The notes: generated by a model from the letters alone, not told the origin. A stretch of DNA of 9,815 nt from Candidatus Saccharimonadia bacterium (GCA_023257755.1 JALRBM010000082.1:1-9815), one strand, 5' to 3'; shown: positions 1-4,858, counted from the stretch's first letter. Translations and numbers: made by a program.

Positions 1-521
1 AAGGCAGTTTCGATCTTTTCCTGATAATCAGCCATTAGCTTGTCGATATCTTTCTCGACACGCTTGACGTCGTCTTCGCTGAGTTCCCTGGCGTCCTTCT
101 TTCGCTTGGCTTCCTTTAGGGCATCCTGGCGAATATTACGAAGTGCGATCCGGGCCTCTTCTACTTTCTCCCCGGTCTGCTTGACGATTTGGCGGCGGCG
201 CTCCTCGGTGAGGGCCGGAACGGGCACGCGCACCACCCGGCCGTCGTCGCTGGGGTTGAATCCCAGCGATTGGTCCGCACGAATTGCGGCGCTAATTGCC
301 TGGAGGTTACTAGGGTCAAACGGGGTCACCTGAAGCAGTTGCGGTTCAGGCGCCGTTACGTTTGCCACCTGATTTAGCGGCATGGTTTGGCCATAGGCTT
401 CGATATGAATACTATCAAGCATCGCGGGGTGTGCCCTGCCGGTGCGGACTTTTTTCAACTCGTCCTCAAAATGCATAAGGGCAAGCGTCATTTTTTCGCT
501 ATAAGAATTCGTGTCAAACAT
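1..521 (-). CDS. frr: Ribosome recycling factor, 3' end cut by window edge
   Basis: RRF releases the post-termination ribosome from mRNA together with EF-G. The minus strand from the ATG at 519-521 reads without a stop for 173 codons to the window edge. It contains family hallmarks: an N-terminal helix with FEDELKKVRTGRAHPAML, then YGQTMPLNQVANV, the DPSNLQAISAAIRA segment, NPSDDGRVVRVPVPALTEERR, and a C-terminal helix with VKQTGEKVEEARIALRNIRQD. RRFs are about 185 residues, so only about a dozen C-terminal residues are missing. The start is the first Met that gives a normal N-terminus; there is no Shine-Dalgarno. An extended -10 lies 6 nt upstream, so the mRNA is probably leaderless. In many bacteria frr follows rpsB-tsf-pyrH; here a foreign-looking gene lies between tsf and frr and no pyrH is seen. 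Identity is near certain from sequence. Confidence 0.96.
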   Translation of the reverse strand, partial: MFDTNSYSEKMTLALMHFEDELKKVRTGRAHPAMLDSIHIEAYGQTMPLNQVANVTAPEPQLLQVTPFDPSNLQAISAAIRADQSLGFNPSDDGRVVRVPVPALTEERRRQIVKQTGEKVEEARIALRNIRQDALKEAKRKKDARELSEDDVKRVEKDIDKLMADYQEKIETA

Positions 522-527
522 TCTTAT

Positions 528-536
528 ATTCTACCA
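528..536 (-). promoter_or_regulatory. Extended -10 promoter of frr
   Basis: The minus strand reads TGGTAGAAT (extended TGG plus -10 TAGAAT at 528-533). Only 6 nt separate it from the frr ATG, so a start site 7 nt downstream would fall on the A of ATG. No convincing -35 is present (TTCAGG at 551-556 is weak). The same TGG-TAtaAT arrangement appears before prfA and the membrane-protein gene at 9591. Confidence 0.65.
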
Positions 537-565
537 TGTTTTAATTTGCCCCTGAACGTGAAGCC

Positions 566-607
566 GCCCCGCCGCGTCGAACCTTGGTGGGTCCGACGCG
601 CCGGGGC
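566..607 (-). terminator. G+C-rich hairpin downstream of the Thr-rich protein gene
   Basis: Arms 566-579 and 594-607 pair over 13 of 14 positions (one C:C mismatch) around a 14-nt loop. The hairpin starts 20 nt after the stop codon of the upstream minus-strand gene. No U-tract follows, so it is either a U-less terminator, as reported in some G+C-rich bacteria, or an mRNA 3'-end stabiliser. Stem length and loop length resemble the hairpin at 3053-3096 after the other G+C-rich gene. Confidence 0.6.
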
Positions 608-612
608 GCGCA

Positions 613-625
613 CTTCGGGAGCAAC
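613..625 (-). repeat. Inverted-repeat arm 3' of the Thr-rich protein gene
   Basis: CTTCGG plus GAGCAAC on the plus strand is the inverse of GTTGCTC-TA-CCGAAG at 1430-1444, with a 2-nt insertion in the second copy. This arm lies just after the stop codon and the partner lies just upstream of the Shine-Dalgarno, so the two ends of this mRNA could pair over 13 bp with a 2-nt bulge. It could also be a remnant of insertion ends. Chance similarity is not excluded. Confidence 0.4.
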
Positions 626-627
626 TA

Positions 628-1413
628 CTACTTCCAGGTGGCGTACTTGAGAAGCTCAGGCACGCCGACGGCGGGGCTGGTACTCGTCACATCGAGGTCG
701 TAGATCACGATCCCCTCCCGATCGGAGCGCCAGGAGTGCTGGAGGTCCGGCCCACCGCACTGCTGCTGAGTGGTGTGACGAAGGGTCACGCCACCCGACT
801 CGAACGGCTCGGTGGACTCGGGCGCAGCGTAGTACGCGCCGTCCGTGACGAGCGTGGAGTAGCACTTCTCGCCGTCGGGCGTCCGCACATCCGGCGACAT
901 GCCCTCCCTGTTGTCGTAGGGCATGTAGTTGTAGGCGTCGTTCATGTCGATGATGACGAACCCTGGACAGTTGTCGAGGTACGCCGCCGAACCGCAGCGC
1001 ACCGTGTCGTGGAGGACCATGCGGTTGGCGTTCGTCTTCGACGTGTCCGGCGAGACCTGCCACCTGTCGCCCACGGGGAGCGAGATGGTGTCCTTGAACG
1101 TCACGCGCTTGGCACTGGGGTCCACGATCACCGGCGCGGTAGTCGTGGTGGACGTCGTGGTCGACTGCGTCCAGTTCGGTGTCGTTGTCGGCACCGTCGT
1201 GGTGGGCATCGTTGTCGACGTCGTCGTGGCCGATGTCGTGGTGGACGTCGGCTGGGTGGTGGTCGTGCTGGTAGCTACCTGCGCCGCCTGCGGTTCGCCT
1301 GCCTTCACGATGAAGTAAGGCACGGCGAACGAAAGAACGAGTAGCAGAACGGCCGCCAGCGCGATAGCCGCGATCTTCCAGTTGTTCCTCTTGCGAGGGG
1401 GTCGGGTTGTCAT
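628..1413 (-). CDS. Membrane-anchored extracytoplasmic protein with Thr-rich linker, unknown function
   Basis: I do not recognise a named family. The 261-residue protein has a basic N-terminus (RPPRKRNN, residues 4-11) and one hydrophobic segment at about 13-36 without a clear cleavage site, so a signal anchor is likely. A Thr/Ser-rich low-complexity linker follows at about 48-93, then an extracytoplasmic domain at about 94-261. That domain holds all four cysteines (140, 149, 184, 219), enough for two disulfides. The ATG at 1413 is preferred because GGAAGGTG ends 7 nt upstream; a TTG at 1419 would add two residues. The gene is more G+C-rich than tsf or rpsB and has strong G/C third positions. 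Thr-rich linkers of this kind are common in actinobacterial surface proteins, so acquisition from an actinobacterium is plausible but inferred. It lies between the tsf terminator and frr, with its own promoter and 3' hairpin, so it is a stand-alone unit. Confidence 0.85.
   Translation of the reverse strand: MTTRPPRKRNNWKIAAIALAAVLLLVLSFAVPYFIVKAGEPQAAQVATSTTTTQPTSTTTSATTTSTTMPTTTVPTTTPNWTQSTTTSTTTTAPVIVDPSAKRVTFKDTISLPVGDRWQVSPDTSKTNANRMVLHDTVRCGSAAYLDNCPGFVIIDMNDAYNYMPYDNREGMSPDVRTPDGEKCYSTLVTDGAYYAAPESTEPFESGGVTLRHTTQQQCGGPDLQHSWRSDREGIVIYDLDVTSTSPAVGVPELLKYATWK
1135..1275 (-). repeat. Low-complexity coding repeat (Thr-rich linker)
   Basis: The plus strand here is built of imperfect GTCGT/GTGGT units; on the coding strand these are ACC/ACG/ACA threonine codons interrupted by Ser, Pro and a few other residues. 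It encodes the flexible spacer between the membrane anchor and the outer domain. Such tracts are prone to slippage, so length differences between strains are likely. The same G+C-rich triplet pattern creates long spurious plus-strand open frames over this gene. Confidence 0.8.
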
Positions 1414-1420
1414 GTTCAAT

Positions 1421-1444
1421 CACCTTCCGGTTGCTCTACCGAAG
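1421..1444 (-). promoter_or_regulatory. RBS and possible SD-masking hairpin of the Thr-rich protein gene
   Basis: The minus strand has GGAAGGTG (1428-1421), 7 nt from the ATG. Immediately upstream, CUUC (1444-1441) and GG (1440-1439) can pair with GAAG (1427-1424) and CC (1430-1429) around an 8-nt loop with one bulged G, burying the Shine-Dalgarno. The same upstream bases form the arm complementary to 613-625, so the two pairings exclude each other. The RBS is solid; the switch idea is speculative. Confidence 0.4.
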
Positions 1445-1456
1445 ATTTTCCTAATT

Positions 1457-1485
1457 ACAATACCATAAATTGTATTAAAAATCAA
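1457..1485 (-). promoter_or_regulatory. Probable promoter of the Thr-rich protein gene
   Basis: The minus strand has TTGATT (1480-1485), a 17-nt spacer and TATTGT (1457-1462) preceded by TGG. This is a sigma-70-like promoter with the same TGG extension seen before other genes in the window. It gives a leader of about 35-40 nt. The region is strongly A+T-rich, in contrast to the G+C-rich gene it would drive. It also contains a 6-bp TACAAT/ATTGTA palindrome with a 7-nt spacer. Confidence 0.5.
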
Positions 1486-1502
1486 TCCCCTCCCTCTTAA
1501 AC

Positions 1503-1532
1503 CAAAAAATCCGGCCAAGGACGGCCGGATTT
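1503..1532 (-). terminator. Intrinsic terminator of rpsB-tsf
   Basis: On the minus strand a perfect 10-bp stem, AAATCCGGCC / GGCCGGATTT (1523-1532 with 1507-1516), has a 6-nt loop and runs directly into a run of six T residues (1509-1504). It lies about 20 nt after the tsf stop codon. This is the clearest minus-strand intrinsic terminator in the window and separates the operon from the downstream Thr-rich protein gene. Confidence 0.93.
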
Positions 1533-1552
1533 CAGTTTGAGTACGGGTACTC

Positions 1553-2149
1553 CTATTCGTTTACGCCAAGCTCGATCCGCTTGAACTGGCGGATGGCGAT
1601 ATTTTCGCCGAGCTTTGCGATGTTTTCTTTTACGTATTGCTCGACCGTTTTACCATCCTCAAGAATATACGCCTGGTTCATCAAAACCTTCTCGGCAAAG
1701 TGCTTTTTAACCTGGCCTTCGACGATTTTATCGGCAATATCGGCTGGCTTGCCTTTTAGAGTGTCGCTGGCAAGCGCCTCCTGGCGTACACGCTCTAGCT
1801 CTTCTGCCGGAATGTCAGCTTCGGTAACGTACTGAGGGTTCATGGCTGCGATCTGCATCGCCATTTCGTGCGCCAGCCTCTTAAAGTCATCAAGCCGGGC
1901 AACAAAGTCGGTTTCGCAGTTGACTTCAACGACAACCCCGATGCGACCGCTGTGCACGTAGCTGTCGATGATTCCCTCGCGGGTTTCGCGGTCACCCTTT
2001 TTTTCAGCCTTGGTCAGACCTTTTTTGCGCATCGCCTCAAGTGCCTTATCGAAATCACCGTCGGCTTCTACCAGGGCGACTTTAGCGTCAGTCAAGCCAA
2101 CACCAGTCAATTCTTTCAGCTTACGAATATCTTCGATTGCTATTGCCAT
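1553..2149 (-). CDS. tsf: Translation elongation factor Ts (short form)
   Basis: EF-Ts is the guanine nucleotide exchange factor that regenerates EF-Tu-GTP. The 198-residue product opens with the UBA-like domain (IEDIRKLKELTGVGLTDAKVAL, about residues 5-26) and carries the TDFV motif at 80-83 (VNCETDFVAR), which contacts EF-Tu. It ends after a single short core domain. This matches the short EF-Ts class of about 200 residues rather than the 283-residue E. coli form. The ATG at 2149 overlaps the rpsB stop by one base (TAATG), and AAGGAGGAG (2163-2155) inside the end of rpsB is its Shine-Dalgarno, so translation is probably coupled. A strong terminator follows. The product name is secure. Confidence 0.98.
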   Translation of the reverse strand: MAIAIEDIRKLKELTGVGLTDAKVALVEADGDFDKALEAMRKKGLTKAEKKGDRETREGIIDSYVHSGRIGVVVEVNCETDFVARLDDFKRLAHEMAMQIAAMNPQYVTEADIPAEELERVRQEALASDTLKGKPADIADKIVEGQVKKHFAEKVLMNQAYILEDGKTVEQYVKENIAKLGENIAIRQFKRIELGVNE

Positions 2150-2856
2150 TATTTCTCCTCCTTTTTGACGCTGCCCGCGCCCTCTGCGACTGCGGCCGTA
2201 AAGTAATCCAGCAGCAGTGAAAGACCTTTGATTGCGTCGTCGTTGCCTGGAACAATATAATCAATCGTATCAGGGTTTGCATTGGTATCAACGATACCAA
2301 CCACTGGTACACCGAGCGTTTTAGCTTCCTTGACGGCGTTAGCATCGGCAATGATATCGACGACCACGATTGCGCCAGGACGGCCGTTAAGGTCCTTGAT
2401 GCCGCCATATTTGGCATTGAGTTCATCAATCTCTTCCTGGAAGCGCTGCACTTCAAGCTTGTTATAGCGCTTTTCAAGGTCGCCGGATGCCATGCGGCGC
2501 TCAAGATCCTTTAGCTTTTTGATCTGTGCGCTAACAGTGTTAACGTTGGTCAGCATACCGCCAATCCAGCGCTCGGTAACGAATGGCTGGTTTGCCTTTT
2601 CCGCAGCAGCCTTAACTATGTCCTTGGCCTGCTTTTTCGTACCGACAAACAGCACCTGCTTGCCAGATCCTGCAACCTTGGTCAAAAATGGAAGCGCCTT
2701 ATCCAGGCCTTCAACCGTCTTTGTCAGGTCGATAATATGGGAATCCTGACGCTTAGAGTGAATGTACGGCGCCATTTTAGGGTGCCAGCGGCTCGTTTTG
2801 TGTCCAAAGTGAACACCAGCTTCGAGCAGAGCTTTAATATCGACAGATACTGCCAT
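2149..2856 (-). CDS. rpsB: 30S ribosomal protein S2
   Basis: S2 is a late-assembling small-subunit protein needed for S1 binding and mRNA docking. The 235-residue product has the family signature throughout: LLEAGVHFGHKTSRWHPKMAPYI near residues 10-32, VLFVGTKKQA, ERWIGGMLTN, the coiled region at about 120-150, and PGAIVVVDIIADANAVKEA with VGIVDTNANPDTIDYIVPGNDDA. The length is normal for bacterial S2 without a long tail. Start choice is supported by AAGGAG at 2869-2864, 7 nt upstream of ATG. It is the first gene of a two-gene operon with tsf and has an independent promoter and a folded leader upstream. Confidence 0.98.
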   Translation of the reverse strand: MAVSVDIKALLEAGVHFGHKTSRWHPKMAPYIHSKRQDSHIIDLTKTVEGLDKALPFLTKVAGSGKQVLFVGTKKQAKDIVKAAAEKANQPFVTERWIGGMLTNVNTVSAQIKKLKDLERRMASGDLEKRYNKLEVQRFQEEIDELNAKYGGIKDLNGRPGAIVVVDIIADANAVKEAKTLGVPVVGIVDTNANPDTIDYIVPGNDDAIKGLSLLLDYFTAAVAEGAGSVKKEEK

Positions 2857-2880
2857 GTTAGAACTCCTTGTTCCTCACTT

Positions 2881-2909
2881 CCGGCCCTGAGAATTCAGGA
2901 GTTTGCCGG
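2881..2909 (-). promoter_or_regulatory. Nested hairpin in the rpsB leader
   Basis: CCGGC (2881-2885) pairs perfectly with GCCGG (2905-2909), and inside it CCTGA (2886-2890) pairs with TCAGG (2895-2899) around a 4-nt loop. A 5-nt bulge (2900-2904) lies on one side only. The element sits between the promoter and the Shine-Dalgarno of rpsB. Bulged stems are typical of ribosomal-protein autoregulatory sites, and rpsB autocontrol is known in other bacteria; whether this stem does that is inference. Confidence 0.5.
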
Positions 2910-2942
2910 GAAGTTGTGTCGTTAAAAATTGTTACAACGAAT

Positions 2943-2971
2943 AGTGTACCCCAGTCAGGAGTAAATGTCCA
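2943..2971 (-). promoter_or_regulatory. Promoter of rpsB-tsf
   Basis: The minus strand reads TGGACA (2966-2971), 17 nt, TACACT (2943-2948). This is one mismatch from the -35 consensus and two from the -10, with ideal spacing. A start near 2936 would give a leader of about 80 nt, containing the nested hairpin and the AAGGAG ribosome binding site. Unlike frr, prfA and rpmE2, this gene therefore has a real 5' UTR. Confidence 0.65.
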
Positions 2972-3034
2972 GTCAAGTCTTCGCTTTCGTCCTTTTGGAC
3001 TCATCAGTATAAGCACACACTTATAGAGCAGGTA

Positions 3035-3059
3035 TTACAAAGAGATTCAGCCCGAGCGA
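3035..3059 (-). repeat. Inverted-repeat arm 3' of the SPFH gene
   Basis: This 25-nt arm begins TTACAAAGAGATT and is the inverse of 4252-4276: the first 13 positions are identical and 21 of 25 match overall. Three of the four DNA mismatches become G:U pairs in the minus-strand transcript, so 24 of 25 positions could pair in RNA. Its inner end overlaps the left arm of the hairpin at 3053-3096, so the two pairings compete. It could be an RNA panhandle or a relic of terminal inverted repeats. Confidence 0.65.
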
Positions 3060-3096
3060 GTCCCGGGAGTGCGCACGCACCCCCGGGACTCGCTCG
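3053..3096 (-). terminator. Perfect 15-bp hairpin after the SPFH gene
   Basis: Arms 3053-3067 and 3082-3096 pair without mismatch (CGAGCGAGTCCCGGG and its complement) around a 14-nt loop. On the minus strand the stem begins 4 nt after the SPFH stop codon. No U-tract follows. It probably ends or protects the SPFH transcript and insulates rpsB, which has its own promoter at 2943-2971. Confidence 0.75.
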
Positions 3097-3100
3097 TCAG

Positions 3101-4165
3101 TCAGTTCCCCGGCCGCGAAGCCGAAGGAACCACCACGGCAGATGACCCGCCCGGCCAGCAGGAGAACCCTGCGGGGATGGGCTGGTTGGCCTCGACCATC
3201 GCGTTCAGTGTGTCGAGGCACTTGCTCACCAGCACGTTGGGGTCCTTGGACACCGACGCCGCGAGTTCGCCGTTGGCTGCGGCCTCAGCCTTGGCCGTCT
3301 GCTCTCGCTGGGTGGCGATGCGGGTGTTGCCGATCTCCTGCTGGAGCGCGTTGATGCGCCCCTGGGTGTTGCCATCGAAGTGCGTCAGCGGCGCGATGAC
3401 GTCGAGTACCTCGATGTCGCGACCGATCCTCTCGATCAGCCACCTCTTGGTGTTCTCGGCGATCTGCTCCTGGCTGGGCGCAGTCGAGTTGCCGGCCTCG
3501 TCCGTCGCCAGGGGGTCGTAGCCCTCCAGCTCGGCGTTCAGACCCTCGCTGAGCTGGCGGGTCACCAGGCTGCTGCGGATGTTGTCGAAGTCCCGGTACT
3601 CCTGGAACAGCCTGTCGGCAGCCTCAGGACGGAGCCTCCAGCGGATGGAGTTGTCCACGCACGCGACCGCCTGCTGGGCGATGCGCACCTTGGTGCAGTT
3701 GGCCTTGTTCCAGTCACCGTCGACGAAGCCGATGTGGTTGTCGGTCTGGATGGTGCCGTCGAGTTCGGTGACCTTCTGCCACGGCAGCACGAAGTGGAAG
3801 CCGTTGCTGAGGTTCTCGCCCGTCGGGCGGTTGAACTCTGTCACGACGCCGATGTTCTTGGTCGAGACGACCGTCGCCGACGACCAGAACGTGAAGATGC
3901 CCGCGAGTGCGAACAGCCCGATCATCGCCCACCTGGCCACCGCGACGGTGAGCCGGAAGTCGTCGAGCCGGGGGGCCGACGAGTCGGTCGAGTGACGGTA
4001 GGAGTAGGAGTCGTACTCGTCCTCGCGCGAGGAGTTGGACTTCGCGTCGGTGTCCTGCTCCGCGGCCTCCAACGTCTTGAGCTTGCGGCTGACCGCACGC
4101 TTCACGACGAAGGCGACCACGGCGAGACCCGCCGCGACAATCGCCAAGATGAACAAAGCAGGCAT
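3101..4165 (-). CDS. Two-TM SPFH/band-7 domain protein, acquired-looking
   Basis: SPFH (stomatin/prohibitin/flotillin/HflKC) proteins form large membrane-bound oligomeric rings; the partner of this one is unknown. The 354-residue product has TM1 at about 3-22 and a charged, Ser/Asp/Tyr-rich linker at about 28-70. TM2 follows at about 73-95, then a band-7 domain beginning STKNIGVVTEFNRPTGE...NGFHFVLPWQKV (about 101-132). An Ala/Glu/Gln-rich helical stretch lies at about 270-305, then a tail with LDTLNAMVEANQPIPAGFSCWPGG (317-340). The start is ATG 4165 with GGAAAGGG (4180-4173) 7 nt upstream. The open frame extends to 4327, but that part reads through the leader structures and has no family-like sequence. 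Sampled G+C is 39/60 at 3541-3600, against 32/60 in rpsB at 2521-2580. The tail and linker remind me of band-7 proteins of actinobacteriophages, which is recollection and not a search result. It stands alone between rpsB and rpmE2. Confidence 0.88.
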   Translation of the reverse strand: MPALFILAIVAAGLAVVAFVVKRAVSRKLKTLEAAEQDTDAKSNSSREDEYDSYSYRHSTDSSAPRLDDFRLTVAVARWAMIGLFALAGIFTFWSSATVVSTKNIGVVTEFNRPTGENLSNGFHFVLPWQKVTELDGTIQTDNHIGFVDGDWNKANCTKVRIAQQAVACVDNSIRWRLRPEAADRLFQEYRDFDNIRSSLVTRQLSEGLNAELEGYDPLATDEAGNSTAPSQEQIAENTKRWLIERIGRDIEVLDVIAPLTHFDGNTQGRINALQQEIGNTRIATQREQTAKAEAAANGELAASVSKDPNVLVSKCLDTLNAMVEANQPIPAGFSCWPGGSSAVVVPSASRPGN

Positions 4166-4203
4166 GGTTCTGCCCTTTCCGTGTCGGTTTACGCAACTGG
4201 GAA

Positions 4204-4259
4204 TCCAGCAACGCTTTTCACTCTTAGTTATACATGTAAGCGCAAAAAGCGTCGCTGGA
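4204..4259 (-). promoter_or_regulatory. Long leader hairpin upstream of the SPFH gene
   Basis: Arms 4204-4218 and 4245-4259 pair over all 15 positions in the minus-strand RNA (14 Watson-Crick and one G:U) around a 26-nt loop. As plus-strand RNA the same position would be an A:C mismatch, which favours function in the minus-strand transcript. It ends about 38 nt before the SPFH start codon. The 4245-4259 arm shares bases 4252-4259 with the inverted repeat that matches the 3' end of the gene. It could be a cis-regulatory element or a stability hairpin. Confidence 0.6.
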
Positions 4260-4276
4260 ACTAAATCTCTTTGTAA
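4252..4276 (-). repeat. Inverted-repeat arm in the 5' leader of the SPFH gene
   Basis: This is the partner of 3035-3059. The outer 13 nt (4264-4276) are an exact inverse copy and the full 25 nt match at 21 positions. Both arms lie outside the reading frame but inside, or at the edge of, the predicted transcript, 1242 bp apart end to end. No transposase lies between them. Confidence 0.65.
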
Positions 4277-4283
4277 ATAAACA

Positions 4284-4306
4284 AGCACAGAAATTCCCTC
4301 TGTGCT
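4284..4306 (-). terminator. Hairpin with U-rich tail at the 5' end of the SPFH transcript
   Basis: A perfect 8-bp stem (AGCACAGA 4284-4291 with TCTGTGCT 4299-4306) has a 7-nt loop. On the minus strand it is followed by the T-rich stretch TTGTTTATTTAC. It lies only a few bases after the start site predicted from the promoter at 4316-4344. It could be an early attenuator, the end of a very short RNA, or a 5' protective stem. Confidence 0.5.
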
Positions 4307-4315
4307 CGAAGAAAT

Positions 4316-4344
4316 ACTATACATCATTCATATGTATGTGTCAA
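4316..4344 (-). promoter_or_regulatory. Consensus promoter of the SPFH unit
   Basis: The minus strand reads TTGACA (4339-4344), 17 nt, TATAGT (4316-4321): a perfect -35, ideal spacing and a one-mismatch -10. Predicted start is near 4309, giving a leader of about 145 nt with two hairpins. It is divergent from the rpmE2 promoter, with 24 nt between the two -35 boxes. It is one of the two best promoters in the window. Confidence 0.75.
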
Positions 4345-4368
4345 TAATTCTGTGGCTGTAGAGAAAAG

Positions 4369-4397
4369 TTGACACTTACCCCTGATATTGCTACAAT
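4369..4397 (+). promoter_or_regulatory. Promoter of rpmE2
   Basis: TTGACA (4369-4374), 17 nt, TACAAT (4392-4397). Only 9 nt separate the -10 from the ATG at 4407, so the predicted start is 2-4 nt before the start codon. No Shine-Dalgarno is present. The mRNA is effectively leaderless. Confidence 0.8.
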
Positions 4398-4406
4398 ATT
4401 CCAGAT

Positions 4407-4730
4407 ATGAAAAGCAGTATACATTCCACCGATTACCGGCCTGTCGTATTTAGCGACGAAACGGCCGGGTTTGCGTTCCTTACCCAAAGTACGGCGCAGA
4501 CAACCGACACTACCAAATGGGAGGATGGCAACGAGTATCCGCTCGTAAAGATCCACATTTCTTCGGCTTCCCACCCGTTCTTTACCGGTGAGGAAAAGAT
4601 CATCGACACTGAAGGTCGTGTCGACCGCTTCAAGGCGAAGTTTGCCGCAGCCGAAGCCCGCAAAGAGCAACTTGCCGCTAAAGCAAAGAAGCTTAACGCT
4701 CAAAAAGCCAAAAAAGCCGCTAGCAACTAG
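4407..4730 (+). CDS. rpmE2: 50S ribosomal protein L31, type B
   Basis: L31 bridges the two ribosomal subunits near the central protuberance. The 107-residue product has the type B pattern: [17 protein letters not shown] (1-17), FAFLTQST (22-29), [25 protein letters not shown] (37-61) and [13 protein letters not shown] (67-79). It has no cysteine at all, so the zinc-binding CXXC pattern of type A L31 is absent. After the conserved core a Lys/Ala-rich tail of about 28 residues runs to the end; type B proteins are usually about 80-90 residues, so this is an extension. The start follows the promoter by 9 nt without a ribosome binding site. A strong terminator follows, so the gene is monocistronic. 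Confidence 0.96.
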   Translation: MKSSIHSTDYRPVVFSDETAGFAFLTQSTAQTTDTTKWEDGNEYPLVKIHISSASHPFFTGEEKIIDTEGRVDRFKAKFAAAEARKEQLAAKAKKLNAQKAKKAASN

Positions 4731-4739
4731 CGCCGCCTT

Positions 4740-4774
4740 AAAAAGAGATCACTTCCCTGGGGTGATCTCTTTTT
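4740..4774 (+). terminator. Intrinsic terminator after rpmE2
   Basis: AAAAGAGATCAC (4741-4752) pairs perfectly with GTGATCTCTTTT (4762-4773) around a 9-nt loop, and one further A:T pair extends it. The T-tract is part of the right arm and ends in TTTTTATAT. The matching A-tract on the left means it could also act on the other strand. It starts 9 nt after the rpmE2 stop codon. Confidence 0.93.
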
Positions 4775-4858
4775 ATATGAATGACGGCATAATAATATGC
4801 CATCGAAATACCAGGTCGCCTCTGAACTGAATGTGAACATTCGCTCCCCTCGGCTCGC

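Noticed and set aside
736..1344. Plus-strand open frame (202 codons) opposite the Thr-rich protein gene
   Set aside because: Low-complexity Arg/Gly/Val product generated by the complement of threonine codons; no start signals, whereas the minus-strand gene has promoter, SD and signal anchor.
1439..1479. TACAAT at about 1468-1473 as the -10 of the Thr-rich protein gene
   Set aside because: No -35-like hexamer lies 16-18 nt upstream; the TTGATT-17-TATTGT pair fits better.
2121..2504. Alternative minus-strand frame over rpsB
   Set aside because: Out-of-frame shadow of rpsB without domain similarity.
3380..4264. Long plus-strand open frame (294 codons) opposite the SPFH gene
   Set aside because: It is the antisense shadow of a G+C-rich gene: Arg/Val/Asp-rich composition, no recognisable domain and no RBS, while the minus-strand frame encodes a coherent band-7 protein.
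3035..4276. Integron gene cassette with attC sites
   Set aside because: The hairpins lack the conserved attC core ends (GTTRRRY and RYYYAAC), and no integrase is present.
3035..4276. Complete insertion sequence
   Set aside because: The inverted repeats enclose no transposase and no target duplication is visible at the ends, so only an inverted-repeat-flanked gene is claimed.
4166..4327. N-terminal extension of the SPFH frame to an ATG at 4327
   Set aside because: The added residues come from hairpins and promoter sequence and do not look like protein. The ATG at 4165 has a well-placed SD and begins a clear membrane segment.
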